Shown here piece after piece: positions 7,574 to 16,340 of a stretch of DNA of 34,559 nucleotides. Source of the stretch: Acidobacteriota bacterium (GTDB lineage Bacteria; Acidobacteriota; Terriglobia; Acidiferrales; UBA7541); assembly GCA_016201285.1 (NCBI GenBank), contig JACQDE010000023.1:1-34559 (forward strand). Direction: 5' to 3'. The stretch's first letter is position 1, and every line of letters starts with the position of its first letter. The notes below the pieces were generated by a model that was not told the DNA's origin, ran no database searches, and saw only the letters and a program-made list of their open reading frames with translations. Both the position numbers and the translations under genes were made by a program.

Positions 7574-9799
7574 GTGGCCAGCGAAGCGGCAGGATCCGCA
7601 ACACAAAACCGGGCGTGGAGTTCCACGGCGCCGCCGGGCGAGTTCCGTCCGTATATCCCGACGGAAGACCAGCCGGCGGAGTTCAGCCTGCGCGCGATCG
7701 TCTTCGGCGCGCTCTTCGGCATTCTGTTCGGCGCGGTGACGGTGTACGTGGGCCTGCGCGCCGGGCTCACCGTGTCCGCGTCCATTCCCATCGCGGTGCT
7801 CTCCATCACCATCCTTCGCGCGTTCGGCAAGGCCACCATCCTCGAGAACAACATCGTGCAGACGATCGGGTCCGCGGGGGAATCGGTGGCTGCGGGCGTG
7901 ATCTTCACGCTGCCGGCGCTGATTTTTCTGGGTTTCGAACTTGAATACGCGCGCATCTTCCTGTTGGCGCTGATCGGCGGATGGATCGGAGTGCTGTTCA
8001 TGATCCCGCTGCGGCGGCAACTGATCGTGAAGGAGCACGGGAACCTGCTGTACCCGGAAGGGACGGCTTGCGCGGACGTGCTGGTAGCCGGCGACCGCGG
8101 CGGGTCGTTTGCCGGACGCGTGTTCTGGGGCCTGGGCCTGGGCGGCGTCTATACGTTCATGATGAACACGATGCGCATGTGGGGCGGCCAGCCGGACTAC
8201 CAGCCGAAGTGGCTGCCGGGCGCGTCGTTCCGCGCGGCGATCACTTCGGAGTATCTCGGCGTGGGCTACGTGATCGGGCCGAAAGTAGCCGGAATTATTT
8301 TCGCCGGCGGCTGCTTCTCATGGCTGGTGATGATGCCGGCCATCAAGTTCTTCGGCTCGCTGGCGCCGAACGCGGCGCTCTATCCCAGCACCGTGCCGAT
8401 TCCGGACATGACTCCGGATCAGCTTTGGTCCAGCTACATTCGTCCGATGGGCGCGGGCGCCGTCGCTGCGGCGGGACTCATCACGTTGATGAAAACCATG
8501 CCGACGATTTTCGCGGCGCTCAGCTCCGGGCTGAAGGACGTGCGCGCCCAGCGCGGCGGCGCCGCTGCGGCGAGCACCCGCGTGGAGCGCGACCTCCCCA
8601 TGACCACGGTGATCATCGGATCGGTCGTTGTCATGGCCATGATGTGGACGATGCTCACGTTCAAACCCATTCCTGACGCGCAGACCTCCGCGCTCGCCAA
8701 CCTCGTCGCCGCTGTCTTCGTGATTATCTTCGGCTTTCTTTTCGTCACCGTCTCGAGCCGCATCTGCGGCTTGATCGGCACTTCGGCGAACCCGGTAAGC
8801 GGCATGACGATCGCCACGCTCATGGCCACCTGCGCCATGTTCCTGGCAATGGGTTGGACAGGCGGTGCGTACGCGGCGCTGGCGCTGACCATCGGCGGCG
8901 CGGTGTGCATCGCCGCGGCCAATGCCGGCGCCACCTCACAGGACCTGAAGACCGGTTACCTGGTCGGAGCGACACCCCAGCGCCAGCAGGTCGGCTTGGT
9001 GATCGGCGTCATGGCCTCCACCATCGCCATCGGGTTCACGCTGATGCTGATGAACGTGGGCCTCGCGCAATACAAAACCGTGCAAATCCCGCTGAACGTG
9101 TCCGCGCTGCCGGATGGAGTGAAAATCGAAAAAAGCGAATATCCGTACAAGGGCAAGGCCTACACGCTGGTGAACGCCATTGGCTCGCGCGAAGTGCCCG
9201 ACGGCAAGTTCCTCTACGACCCGGGCACGCAGAAAATTGAAATCCAGTGGATCCAGGGCATCGGCAGCGACCAAGCCGCAGCGCCGCAGGCCCGCCTGAT
9301 GGCCACGGTGATCAACGGCATTCTCAACCAGCGGCTGCCGTGGCGGCTGGTGCTGCTCGGCGTGTTTCTCGTGGTCGCCGTTGAACTGCTCGGCATTCGT
9401 TCGCTCTCCTTTGCTGTTGGTTCCTACCTCTCCATCGCCACGACCATGGCCATTTTCACCGGCGGCGTGGTGCGCTGGCTCGTGGAGCGCGGCGCCAAGA
9501 AAGCCGGCGGCCAGGAAGAAAGCGAAGTCAGCCCGGGCTCGCTCTACGCCAGCGGTTTGATTGCCGCCGGCGGCGTCTTCGGGCTGCTGGCCATTGTCAT
9601 CAACCTTCTCCAGGACAAAACCATCACCGACCAGCTCCCCGGCTGGCTCGGTTTCCTCCACCTGCCCATTCCGGACAAACTCTTTTCCATCGGGCCCAGG
9701 TTTCTCCCCGGCCTCAGCGCGAATCCGCTGCTCAGCGTGGCGATGTTCGCGACGCTGGCGGCGACGCTGTTCTACTTCGCGCGCAAAAAACTGAACTAG
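7574..9799 (+). CDS. OPT-family oligopeptide transporter
   Basis: A 741-residue inner-membrane transporter with about 14-16 hydrophobic segments. The N-terminal region (FGALFGILFGAVTVYVGLRA, about 48-67) and the following ENNIVQTIGSAGESVAAG motif are typical of the bacterial OPT family; NPVSGMTIATL lies mid-protein. A soluble insertion of about 75 residues (around 505-580, containing PYKGKAYTLVNAIG) interrupts the membrane part and is seen in related bacterial OPT proteins. Substrates in the family are oligopeptides or metal chelates, driven by proton symport; specificity cannot be read here. The start is GTG at 7574 behind GGGGGTGAAGC. Its divergent neighbour is a secreted peptidase. Confidence 0.92.
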   Translation: MASEAAGSATQNRAWSSTAPPGEFRPYIPTEDQPAEFSLRAIVFGALFGILFGAVTVYVGLRAGLTVSASIPIAVLSITILRAFGKATILENNIVQTIGSAGESVAAGVIFTLPALIFLGFELEYARIFLLALIGGWIGVLFMIPLRRQLIVKEHGNLLYPEGTACADVLVAGDRGGSFAGRVFWGLGLGGVYTFMMNTMRMWGGQPDYQPKWLPGASFRAAITSEYLGVGYVIGPKVAGIIFAGGCFSWLVMMPAIKFFGSLAPNAALYPSTVPIPDMTPDQLWSSYIRPMGAGAVAAAGLITLMKTMPTIFAALSSGLKDVRAQRGGAAAASTRVERDLPMTTVIIGSVVVMAMMWTMLTFKPIPDAQTSALANLVAAVFVIIFGFLFVTVSSRICGLIGTSANPVSGMTIATLMATCAMFLAMGWTGGAYAALALTIGGAVCIAAANAGATSQDLKTGYLVGATPQRQQVGLVIGVMASTIAIGFTLMLMNVGLAQYKTVQIPLNVSALPDGVKIEKSEYPYKGKAYTLVNAIGSREVPDGKFLYDPGTQKIEIQWIQGIGSDQAAAPQARLMATVINGILNQRLPWRLVLLGVFLVVAVELLGIRSLSFAVGSYLSIATTMAIFTGGVVRWLVERGAKKAGGQEESEVSPGSLYASGLIAAGGVFGLLAIVINLLQDKTITDQLPGWLGFLHLPIPDKLFSIGPRFLPGLSANPLLSVAMFATLAATLFYFARKKLN

Positions 9800-9810
9800 G
9801 AGTGACACAG

Positions 9811-10336
9811 TTGTAGAGTTCCAGAGTGGCAGAGTGAAGAAGCGAGGCGCGCATGGCCGCCGAAGGTAAGAGAATCAAATCGTTCGAGGATCTTTTTATC
9901 TTTCGGGAAGCACGCGAGCTGGCCAAGCTGGTGTATGCATTTACTCGTCAGGGCCCCGCAGCGAAGGATTGGGGATTTGTGGACCAGATCCGGCGGTCCG
10001 CCGTATCCGTCCTGTCAAACATTGCCGAGGGTTTTGACCGCCAATCTAGACCGGAATTCATTCGAGCCCTCTTCATTGCCAGAGGTTCCTGTGCCGAAGT
10101 TCGTGCGCAACTCTTGGTTGTACTCGATCAAAAGTACTTGCCGGCAAAGGATCATGAAGAAATGTCTGCCCGTTGCCGGCGGCTCAGCGCCGGAATCTAA
10201 AATTTGATCCGGCACCTTCGAAAACCGGCGCCAAAGAACTGAGTCTAAATCTGAATTGCGATTCGGGCTCTATTTCGCCGCTCTTACTCTGCCACTCTGA
10301 CACTCTGCCACTCTGAAACTTTTCCACTCTTTGACT
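9811..10336. mobile_element. S23-type cassette A: four-helix-bundle gene between complementary 8-bp-period arrays
   Basis: The left array (9811-9842: TTGTAGAG, TTCCAGAG, TGGCAGAG, TGAAGAAG) and the right array (10281-10336: repeated GCCACTCT-type octamers) are in opposite orientation. CAGAGTGGCAGAGT at 9822-9835 is the exact reverse complement of 10286-10299 and again of 10302-10315. The four-helix-bundle gene fills the interior. This is the geometry of S23-encoding intervening sequences in 23S rRNA, but between the OPT and rhomboid genes. Mobility is inferred; no target duplication was found. Confidence 0.6.
9853..10242 (+). pseudogene. Four-helix-bundle (S23 / 23S rRNA intervening-sequence) protein, interrupted by TAA
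   Basis: The frame opens at ATG 9853 and runs 115 residues to TAA at 10198-10200. Family features are KSFEDLFIFREARELA, the central QIRRSAVSVLSNIAEGF and the EFIRALFIARGSCAEVRAQL helix. Behind the TAA the same frame continues with NLIRHLRKPAPKN to a TGA at 10240, which matches the family's final helix (LIxYLRK). In the paralog at 17843-18256 the interrupted position is TAC (Tyr), so a single TAC-to-TAA change explains the stop. The truncated product might still fold, so this may be a shortened gene rather than a dead one. Family members form pentameric helical bundles of uncertain role. Confidence 0.75.
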
Positions 10337-10369
10337 TTTTGCCGCCCCGCCTCTTAGACTTGGGGGATC

Positions 10370-11137
10370 ATGGGCATGGAGTCCCGCAGGTACGGCACCC
10401 GGATCAGTTGGGGTGGGGTGTTGACGCCGGCAGTGAAGGCGCTGCTGATCGCCAACGGCGTGGTGTTCGTGCTGCAATCGCTGGCGCCGGTAGGGGTCGA
10501 CGTAGCCATCAACCACTGGCTGGGACTGGTGCCGCGCGGGGTGACGCACGGGCTGCGCCTGTGGCAGCCGTTCACCTACCTCTTCCTGCACGGAACTTTC
10601 TGGCACCTGTTCTGGAACATGCTGGCGCTGTGGATGTTCGGGTGCGACTTGGAGCGCGTCTGGGGACAGCGGCGGTTCCTGAGCTACTACTTCCTCACCG
10701 GCGTGGGCGCGGCCTGCATCAACATCCTCGTGAAAACGATTGCCGATCCGGGCGGCCTGAGCAGTTCGCTGATTCCCACGATCGGCGCTTCGGGCGCGAT
10801 CTACGGCATCCTGATCGCCGCCGCGGTGCTCTTTCCCGACCGGCGGATCTACATGATCCTGCCGCCGGTGGAGCTGCCCATGCGGGTGTACGTGTTCATC
10901 ATGGGAGCGATTTCTTTTTTCGGGACGATTGGCGCGAGCGGAGACAATGTGAGCCACGTGTCGCATCTCGGCGGGATGCTGGTTGGCTACCTCTATCTGC
11001 GGCGCGGCTCGTTCTTCTTCGGCGTGCGCAACCGCGTCACCGACTGGAAGCGCGAGCGCCTGCGCAAGCGGTTCGAAGTCTATATGAAGGATCACAAGGG
11101 CGAACCGCCGTCGCGGCCGGACCGGTGGGTGAATTAG
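10370..11137 (+). CDS. Rhomboid-family intramembrane serine protease
   Basis: A 255-residue membrane protein with six or so membrane segments. The oxyanion-side motif HLFWNM follows the first periplasmic loop (HGTFWHLFWNMLALWMFG), the nucleophile is Ser141 in IGASGAIYG, and the catalytic histidine is His199 in VSHLGG. Together these form the Ser-His dyad. A basic C-terminal tail (about 225-255) follows the last helix. The start ATG 10370 is preceded by GGGGGATC; the sequence upstream is the 8-bp-period array of cassette A. Substrates are unknown; rhomboids cleave single-pass membrane proteins. It converges with pyk. Confidence 0.93.
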   Translation: MGMESRRYGTRISWGGVLTPAVKALLIANGVVFVLQSLAPVGVDVAINHWLGLVPRGVTHGLRLWQPFTYLFLHGTFWHLFWNMLALWMFGCDLERVWGQRRFLSYYFLTGVGAACINILVKTIADPGGLSSSLIPTIGASGAIYGILIAAAVLFPDRRIYMILPPVELPMRVYVFIMGAISFFGTIGASGDNVSHVSHLGGMLVGYLYLRRGSFFFGVRNRVTDWKRERLRKRFEVYMKDHKGEPPSRPDRWVN

Positions 11138-11138
11138 C

Positions 11139-11258
11139 AGAAAGTTGAAAAGTTTGAAGGTTGGAAAGTTTGAAGCTCGGAATCTTCCCCTGTCACACAC
11201 CCTGCCTTTCAAGCGCGGTCTTCCACCTTCCAACCTTCACACTTTCAAACCTTCGAAC
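11139..11258. repeat. 8-bp-period inverted arrays between convergent genes
   Basis: The left array (about 11139-11176, octamers such as TGAAGGTT, GGAAAGTT) and the right array (about 11220-11258, CTTCCAAC, CTTCACAC, TTTCAAAC) are complementary; TGAAGGTTGGAA at 11155-11166 pairs exactly with 11228-11239. Only about 45 bases of non-repeat sequence separate them, with no gene. The pair fills the space between the rhomboid and pyk stop codons and could end transcription from both sides. Confidence 0.75.
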
Positions 11259-11266
11259 GGCCTGCC

Positions 11267-12697
11267 TCAGAGCTGCTTCTTCCCCCGGATCGTATGCAGC
11301 TTCATGAAGTTGGTGGTGCCTTTGGCGCCGAGCGGGGTGCCGGCGACGATGCCGACGATGTCGCCCGGGGCAACGAGCTTTTCCTCGAGCAGGCGGCGCT
11401 CGGCGAGCGCGGCAAGGTTGTCAATGTCGCGGACGTACTCGATGCGCCGAGGCATGACGCCCCAGAGCAGGCTCATGCGGCGGCGTGTCTTGTGCAACGG
11501 CGAAAACGCGACAATGGGCGGGCCGGGACGGTAGCGGGAAATGAGCCGCGCGGTCGAGCCGGTCTCGGTGAAGACGGCAATCACTTTCATGTTCAGCTCG
11601 GTGGCGGCGTGGCAGACGGCTTCGCTGATGGTTTCGGCGACGCTCAGGCTTTCCTGCTGGCGGCGGTGCGGCTCGGTGCGATAGCTGGTCTCGGCTTCGC
11701 GGATGATGCGGTCCATCATGGCGACGGCCTCGCGCGGGTAGCGGCCGCTGGCGGTTTCCGCGGAGAGCATGACGGCGTCGGTGCCGTCAAAGATGGCATT
11801 GGCCACGTCGGAGGCTTCGGCGCGGGTGGGACGCGGGTTCAGCGTCATGGACTCGAGCATCTGCGTGGCGGTGATGACCGGGATGCGGTGCTCGCGCGCT
11901 TTGGCGATGATCAGTTTCTGCACCACCGGAACTTTTTCCGGGCTCATCTCCACGCCCAGATCGCCGCGGGCGACCATCACACCGTCGGCCACTCGCAAGA
12001 TTTCTTCCAGGCTCTCGATGGCCTCGGGCTTTTCCAGCTTGGCGATGACGGGCGTGTCCTTGCCGGCGCGGGCGATGGCCGCCTTGGCGGCGCGGACGTC
12101 CTTCGCGCTGCGCACGAAGCTCAGCGCAACGTAGTTGGCGCCGAGGCCGAGTGCGAAGGCGAGGTCCTTGCGGTCCTTGGCCGTGAGCGAGCTCACCCGC
12201 AGCTTCACGCCGGGGAGGTTGATGCCCTTGTGCTCGCCGAGCTCCCCGCCGTTCACCACCGTGCACTGCACGTCGTCGCCTCGCACTGCGGTGACGCGCA
12301 GCTCGATGAGGCCGTCGGCGAGCAGGATGCGGTCGCCCTTGCGGACTTCGCGCGGCAGGCGGCGGTACGTGGTGCTGACGCATTCGGCGTCGCCGGCGCG
12401 CTGCTGCGCCGTGATGGTGAAGCGCTGGCCGGCGCGGAGCAGGACGTGCTTGCCGTTCTCGAGCAGGCCCGTGCGGATCTTGGGGCCCTGCAGGTCGGCA
12501 AGAATGGCGACAGCTTTCTGGTGCTGCCCGGACGCCTTGCGGATGGCTTCGACCGCGCGGGCGTGATCGGCATGTGTGCCGTGGGAGAAATTCAGCCGGG
12601 CCACGTCCATGCCCAGCCGCATCAGGTCATCAATCACCTGCGGGCTCGAGCTGGCGGGGCCGATGGTGCAAACAATCTTTGCCTTACGGAAACTCAT
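11267..12697 (-). CDS. pyk: Pyruvate kinase
   Basis: A 476-residue cytoplasmic enzyme that transfers phosphate from phosphoenolpyruvate to ADP, the last step of glycolysis. The start MSFRKAKIVCTIGPASS is set by GGAG 7 bases upstream and by family length; the open frame upstream only translates an 8-bp-period array. Visible motifs are RLNFSHGTHADH, LQGPKIRTG, the active-site IAKLEKPEAIESL (catalytic Lys), MVARGDLGVEM with the metal-binding region, and TATQMLESM followed by PTRAEASDVANAIFDGTDAVMLSAETASG. The C-terminal allosteric-type domain is complete. It is downstream of nothing on its strand except the M20 gene's spacer; transcription is probably monocistronic. Confidence 0.96.
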   Translation of the reverse strand: MSFRKAKIVCTIGPASSSPQVIDDLMRLGMDVARLNFSHGTHADHARAVEAIRKASGQHQKAVAILADLQGPKIRTGLLENGKHVLLRAGQRFTITAQQRAGDAECVSTTYRRLPREVRKGDRILLADGLIELRVTAVRGDDVQCTVVNGGELGEHKGINLPGVKLRVSSLTAKDRKDLAFALGLGANYVALSFVRSAKDVRAAKAAIARAGKDTPVIAKLEKPEAIESLEEILRVADGVMVARGDLGVEMSPEKVPVVQKLIIAKAREHRIPVITATQMLESMTLNPRPTRAEASDVANAIFDGTDAVMLSAETASGRYPREAVAMMDRIIREAETSYRTEPHRRQQESLSVAETISEAVCHAATELNMKVIAVFTETGSTARLISRYRPGPPIVAFSPLHKTRRRMSLLWGVMPRRIEYVRDIDNLAALAERRLLEEKLVAPGDIVGIVAGTPLGAKGTTNFMKLHTIRGKKQL

Positions 12698-12728
12698 TTC
12701 TGCTCCATGGTCGGGCACTTCGCTGCAC

Positions 12729-12812
12729 CAAGTTTGAAAGTTCGAAGGTTTGAAAGTCCCGCGCGCGGATGCCCTTGAGCCGTCAACCTTCAAACATTCC
12801 AACCTTCCAACA
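12729..12812. repeat. 8-bp-period inverted arrays upstream of pyk
   Basis: Left octamers AGTTTGAA, AGTTCGAA, GGTTTGAA (12731-12754) face right octamers ACCTTCAA, ACATTCCA, ACCTTCCA (12785-12808) across about 30 bases. The pair lies between the pyk start and a minus-strand M20 gene whose stop is at 12813. On the pyk transcript the structure could be in the 5' leader; for the M20 gene it would be the 5' side of nothing but the 3' flank lies here too. Confidence 0.7.
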
Positions 12813-14246
12813 TTACTTCGCGCGGACGAAGGCTTCGATCACGCGATACGAATACTCGACGCCCTTGCGGAAGGCCGCCAGCGGCAGCCGCTCGTCGTCG
12901 GAGTGCATGCGCGCGATTTCCTCCTCGGTGAGCGGGAACGGGATGATGCCGTAGGCCTGGACGTTGCGCAGGCGAAGCTGCGCGGAATCGGTGGCCCAGG
13001 TGGACATCTGCGGCACGACAATCGCGCCGGAGAAAAACGCCGGCGTCACCTGCTCGATCGCGCGGTAGAAGTCGGTGTCGAGCGAGGAAGGCGGCGCGGT
13101 GGGCCGCAAGGACGTGGCGATCTCGATGCGCACCTGCGGGTCGTTGACGATTTTCTTCAGGTCCTCGACGAGCTTCTGTGCCGATTCGCCGGGCAGCAGG
13201 CGGATGTTCATCGTCGCCCGCGCCTCGGAGGGAATCACGTTGGAGCGCACGCCGGCGCGGAGCATCGTCGGAGCAACGGTGTTGCGCAGCATGGCGTTCC
13301 ACACCGGATTGGCTTCGGAAAGCTTCTTCGCGGCGTGTTGCAGGCGCTCGGGCTGATCGAGCAGCGCGCGGGTCCACTTGGCAAGCTCGGCGTCTTCGAG
13401 GGTGGCCATCTGCTCGAAGTAGCGCCGGGTGACGCTGTTGAGCTGGACAGGCGCGTCATACGCGCCGATCTTCGCCACGGCGGCGGCGAGGTGCACCACC
13501 GGATTATCGCCGCGCGGGATGGAGGCGTGGCCGGCGGGGCCGCTGGCGATGACTTCGATGTTCACCGGAACTTTCTCGCTGGCCTGCACACCCACGTAAA
13601 CCACCTTGCCGTCCTTGACGAACATGCGGCCGCCCTCGTTGAGCGCGAAGCCGGCGGCGATCTTGTCCCAGTGGTTGCGGACGGCGAACTCGATGCCCGC
13701 CTCGCCGCCTTCCTCCTCGTCGGCTTCGGCGAGGAAGATGACGTCGCGGCCCAGCCGCACCCCGGCGCGCTTGAGCGCGATGAATGCGGCGAGGGTGGCG
13801 ACCAGCCGGCCCTTGTCGTCAATCGCGCCGCGGCCCCAGACGTAGCCGTCTTTAACCGTCCCGCCGAAAGGCTCCGCCGTCCACTTGGCGCGGTCCACGC
13901 CGACCACGTCGGTGTGCCCGAGCAGGAGCAGGGCGCGCGCGGGGTCCGGCACGGCGCCCGCGCGCAGCCGGGCGATGACGATGCCGCGGCCCGGCGTGCT
14001 TTCGATTACCTCCGCGTAGATGCCTTCCTTCTGAAGGATCTCGCTGATGAACTTGGCGGCGGCCAGCTCGTTGCCCGGCGGGTTGGTGGTGTTGATGGCC
14101 AGCAGGGAGGAAAGCCAGCCGGCGGCCTCGGCGGAAAGCTTGTCGAAATCCACCGTGCCGAAGCTTTGGGACTGCGCGGCAGCGGGAGCAGCCAGGGCGA
14201 GAAGCAAAACGGCGGGCCAAATCAGGCGGACCAGGGGACGCAACAT
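12813..14246 (-). CDS. Secreted M20-family metallohydrolase (carboxypeptidase/deacylase type)
   Basis: A 477-residue protein with a signal peptide (MLRPLVRLIWPAVLLLALAA, then PAAAQ). The start at 14246 is supported by CGGAGGTG 6 bases upstream. The two-metal site is visible: His111 and Asp113 in LLLGHTDVVG, the bridging Asp in GRGAIDDKG, and the catalytic/ligand glutamates in AEADEEEGGEAG. Family enzymes such as acetylornithine deacetylase, succinyl-diaminopimelate desuccinylase and carboxypeptidase G2 hydrolyse amide bonds. A secreted form is more likely a peptidase than a biosynthetic enzyme. The IS1-like element begins 94 bases upstream and may have separated the gene from regulatory sequence. 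Confidence 0.9.
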   Translation of the reverse strand: MLRPLVRLIWPAVLLLALAAPAAAQSQSFGTVDFDKLSAEAAGWLSSLLAINTTNPPGNELAAAKFISEILQKEGIYAEVIESTPGRGIVIARLRAGAVPDPARALLLLGHTDVVGVDRAKWTAEPFGGTVKDGYVWGRGAIDDKGRLVATLAAFIALKRAGVRLGRDVIFLAEADEEEGGEAGIEFAVRNHWDKIAAGFALNEGGRMFVKDGKVVYVGVQASEKVPVNIEVIASGPAGHASIPRGDNPVVHLAAAVAKIGAYDAPVQLNSVTRRYFEQMATLEDAELAKWTRALLDQPERLQHAAKKLSEANPVWNAMLRNTVAPTMLRAGVRSNVIPSEARATMNIRLLPGESAQKLVEDLKKIVNDPQVRIEIATSLRPTAPPSSLDTDFYRAIEQVTPAFFSGAIVVPQMSTWATDSAQLRLRNVQAYGIIPFPLTEEEIARMHSDDERLPLAAFRKGVEYSYRVIEAFVRAK

Positions 14247-14310
14247 TCTGTGCACCTCCGCGCACAGCGGAACAATAGGGTCAAATAAACGCCACAGTGT
14301 ATCACGCACC

Positions 14311-14339
14311 ACCCGCCACTCTGCCACTCTGAAACTTTG
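14311..14339 (+). repeat. 8-bp-period array, left part (split by the IS)
   Basis: Octamers CCACTCTG, CCACTCTG, AAACTTTG run up to the IS border at 14340. ACTCTGCCACTCTG at 14318-14331 is identical to 10286-10299 in cassette A. The last octamer, AAACTTTG at 14332-14339, is the left copy of the target duplication of the IS1-like element. Confidence 0.85.
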
Positions 14340-14348
14340 GGTAGTGAC

Positions 14349-15182
14349 TCATTTTGAGTCCAAGAGTGCCGCGATCTCCGATACGTCCCAAACGTGGTCT
14401 GTAATCCCCGCTTCCATCGCTGGCGTAACCCGAAGGGACTTGTGAATCCGGCAGAAGTTGTAGTGCATGTAATGGAGCGCAATCGCGTGCGCGTGATTCT
14501 CTACTTTCTTCGAGAAAGCATTGGTTAGGCGCGTGAAGCGGCGCATCATCATACGCATCGTTAGATTCTGCCGCTCGACGTAGCTAGTGCTCACATGCTT
14601 CATGTTCGGACGGCCACTAATTACCACCGTCTTGCATCCGATGCACTCCGCTGGACTGTACCGCGCTTCGCCTTCTTCGCGGTCTGCGCCGTACAGCTTT
14701 ACCAGCATGGCGTAATCAATCTCTGAGCCGAAGGCACTCTCTACCGCTTCCAGATAGACCCGATGGCCGTCCGTGGTAAGCTGTACGCGGTTCGCAAGGC
14801 GTCCCGCTAGGTCGTGGATAAACTCGAACGCTGTACCCGCTCCGCGTGTCCCTACACTCCAGCTAGGCACTAGCCTCGTATCCGCGCACAGAGCAACCCA
14901 CGTCCAAACGTCGCCGTAACCAAACTCCCCTTGCTTGTCGGCTGGCACGTTCTTGGCTTTGGCGTAGCAGAAGCTCCAAATTTCGTCGCACTGAATCCGC
15001 TTGCAAGTGAGATTGCGGAACACGCGCTGCTGGTACTCAGCGCACGCCCTTCCAATCTCCGGCAACAGTTTGAGCACAGTATTGAAGGCAACATCGCACA
15101 TACGCGCTGTGGCGCGAAGCGAGTTTCCCTCACACAGGGCCGCGATAATCTTGGTGCGCTTGTCTTTGTTTAGGCGATTCAT
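14349..15182 (-). CDS. IS1-like DDE transposase
   Basis: A 277-residue protein encoded in one frame without the usual IS1 frameshift. It starts with a helix-turn-helix-like region (EGNSLRATARMCDVAFNTVLKLL, about 18-40). The catalytic triad is Asp66 (KRIQCDEIWSF), Asp138 (QLTTDGH) and Glu203 (STSYVERQN). The MRRFTRLTNAFSKK and HYNFCRIHKSLRVTPAM segments are typical of the single-frame IS1-type transposases annotated in environmental bacteria. The stop codon lies 9 bases inside the left terminus. All motifs are intact, so the enzyme is probably active. Confidence 0.92.
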   Translation of the reverse strand: MNRLNKDKRTKIIAALCEGNSLRATARMCDVAFNTVLKLLPEIGRACAEYQQRVFRNLTCKRIQCDEIWSFCYAKAKNVPADKQGEFGYGDVWTWVALCADTRLVPSWSVGTRGAGTAFEFIHDLAGRLANRVQLTTDGHRVYLEAVESAFGSEIDYAMLVKLYGADREEGEARYSPAECIGCKTVVISGRPNMKHVSTSYVERQNLTMRMMMRRFTRLTNAFSKKVENHAHAIALHYMHYNFCRIHKSLRVTPAMEAGITDHVWDVSEIAALLDSK

Positions 15183-15393
15183 AATGGCCCAATTCTATGC
15201 TTGAGCGGCTCATGCTGTCAAGAGAAAAGTGCAGAATTGTATATTTATTTCATTCGCCGTATTGCATTGATAATAAACATCTTATCGCTACGCATACCTA
15301 ACATGGACAGAGGTTTCTGCCATTTCGATTAGGTAGATACTCCGTTCTCTGCTAAAATAGGTGCGTTTTACGCGGACATGGAGGTGCTCGGTC

Positions 15394-15909
15394 ATGGGCG
15401 ACAAACTAAGTGGCGCTGTTGAGGTTCTTGTTTCTCAATTGAACGACCAGATGAAGCAGGTGGCAGATACAAAGAGCACGATCAATGCGTTGTTGCGGAG
15501 TATGGGGAAAGAGCCGATGTTTCTGGACGTAAGCGCGGAGCAAGCGTCCGCGATTCGCCCGGACCTATTCTACGGAAAACCGCTCGCAACTGCTGTACAG
15601 GAATATCTCAAGCGACGAACCCAAGCGTGCGGAGCAGAAGAGATTCTTCGCGGCTTAGAGCAAGGTGGGTTTGATTTTCGCTCGGTTCCATGGAAGGAAG
15701 CTGACCGGCTCCGGAGTCTCTCAATCTCTTTGGCAAAGAACAGTGTCACGTTTCATCGGCTTCCCAACGGGACATTCGGGCTGCTGAGTTGGTATCCGGA
15801 GAATATTGGGAAACAAGAGCCGCCAGCAAACAAGAAGCGTGGGCGGAAAGCAAAGAAAACCAAGCCATCGGCTGAAGAAGCTACAAAGCCTGCACAGGAG
15901 AAACCATGA
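15394..15909 (+). CDS. IS passenger: winged-helix-like protein with AT-hook-like tail
   Basis: A 171-residue protein with start ATG 15394 and GGAGGTG 7 bases upstream. Residues about 1-35 form a probable coiled coil (VLVSQLNDQMKQVADTKS). Residues about 55-130, from FYGKPLATAVQEYLKRR to NGTFGLLSWYP, resemble HARE-HTH-like winged-helix domains. The C-terminus is Lys-rich and contains KKRGRKAKK, an AT-hook-like motif. DNA binding is therefore inferred. It lies inside the IS1-like element, in the opposite direction to the transposase, and may regulate the element or be cargo. No enzymatic motif is seen. Confidence 0.75.
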   Translation: MGDKLSGAVEVLVSQLNDQMKQVADTKSTINALLRSMGKEPMFLDVSAEQASAIRPDLFYGKPLATAVQEYLKRRTQACGAEEILRGLEQGGFDFRSVPWKEADRLRSLSISLAKNSVTFHRLPNGTFGLLSWYPENIGKQEPPANKKRGRKAKKTKPSAEEATKPAQEKP

Positions 15910-15946
15910 CGAGGAGGGATTCGCGCCTATGTTACTGGACGCAACA

Positions 15947-16031
15947 CCTACCAGGTAGCGTAGGCCCAATTAAGTACAAGGCCCGCTTCCAATAGCCTTT
16001 GCCGGGGAACTGGAAGCGGGCCGTTGGTAGG
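15947..16031. terminator. Strong hairpin between convergent passenger genes
   Basis: GGCCCGCTTCCA (15980-15991) pairs perfectly with TGGAAGCGGGCC (16011-16022) around a 19-base loop. An outer stem CCTACCA (15947-15953) with TGGTAGG (16025-16031) is also perfect. There is no T-tract, so it may be a bidirectional 3'-end structure or a structured RNA of the element rather than a classical terminator. Confidence 0.6.
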
Positions 16032-16059
16032 ACGCGAGGTCGCATCGAAACCGACGCGA

Positions 16060-16287
16060 TTATACACGTTTTTTAGACCAACGTGCTTTCGCTGCTTTTT
16101 GGGCGATAGCCTTTCTCTTACTGGCGGGAAGTGCTGCTGCACGGGCCTTCCCGCCTTTAAGACCGCCCTTCCTACCAATTATCGCGAGATATGCCCTAGC
16201 CGATTCTGATGGTTCCTCCGTGGACATTCGCACGATCTCTGCGGCCCGCTGATTCAGGTCTTCCGGCAGCTTGCTTGAGCGCCTCAT
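16060..16287 (-). CDS. IS passenger: small basic protein with GRKGGLKGGKAR motif
   Basis: A 75-residue protein. The first half is an acidic-to-neutral helix (LPEDLNQRAAEIVRMSTEE). The second half is strongly basic, with GRKGGLKGGKARAAALP and AIAQKAAKARWSKK. This KGG-type tail is found in small bacterial proteins that look like nucleic-acid binders or antitoxin-like partners. The gene is divergent from the one at 16341 with a 53-base spacer that contains the near-palindrome TGCACTGTATTATTGCA, a possible operator. Function unknown. Confidence 0.65.
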   Translation of the reverse strand: MRRSSKLPEDLNQRAAEIVRMSTEEPSESARAYLAIIGRKGGLKGGKARAAALPASKRKAIAQKAAKARWSKKRV

Positions 16288-16340
16288 GCACTGTATTATT
16301 GCATGATCTTTGGCACTCGTTCAACAGGAAGGTAGATCGT

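Noticed and set aside
5851..7944. Long plus-strand frame opposite the M1 peptidase and extending over the OPT start
   Set aside because: Composition is that of antisense GC-rich DNA and it would overlap two well-supported genes; no domain is recognisable.
12698..12802. N-terminal extension of pyruvate kinase
   Set aside because: The extra codons translate an 8-bp-period array; family similarity and a Shine-Dalgarno place the start at 12697.
11294..14288. Long plus-strand frames opposite pyk and the M20 hydrolase
   Set aside because: Both are antisense shadows of conserved genes with all catalytic motifs intact on the minus strand.
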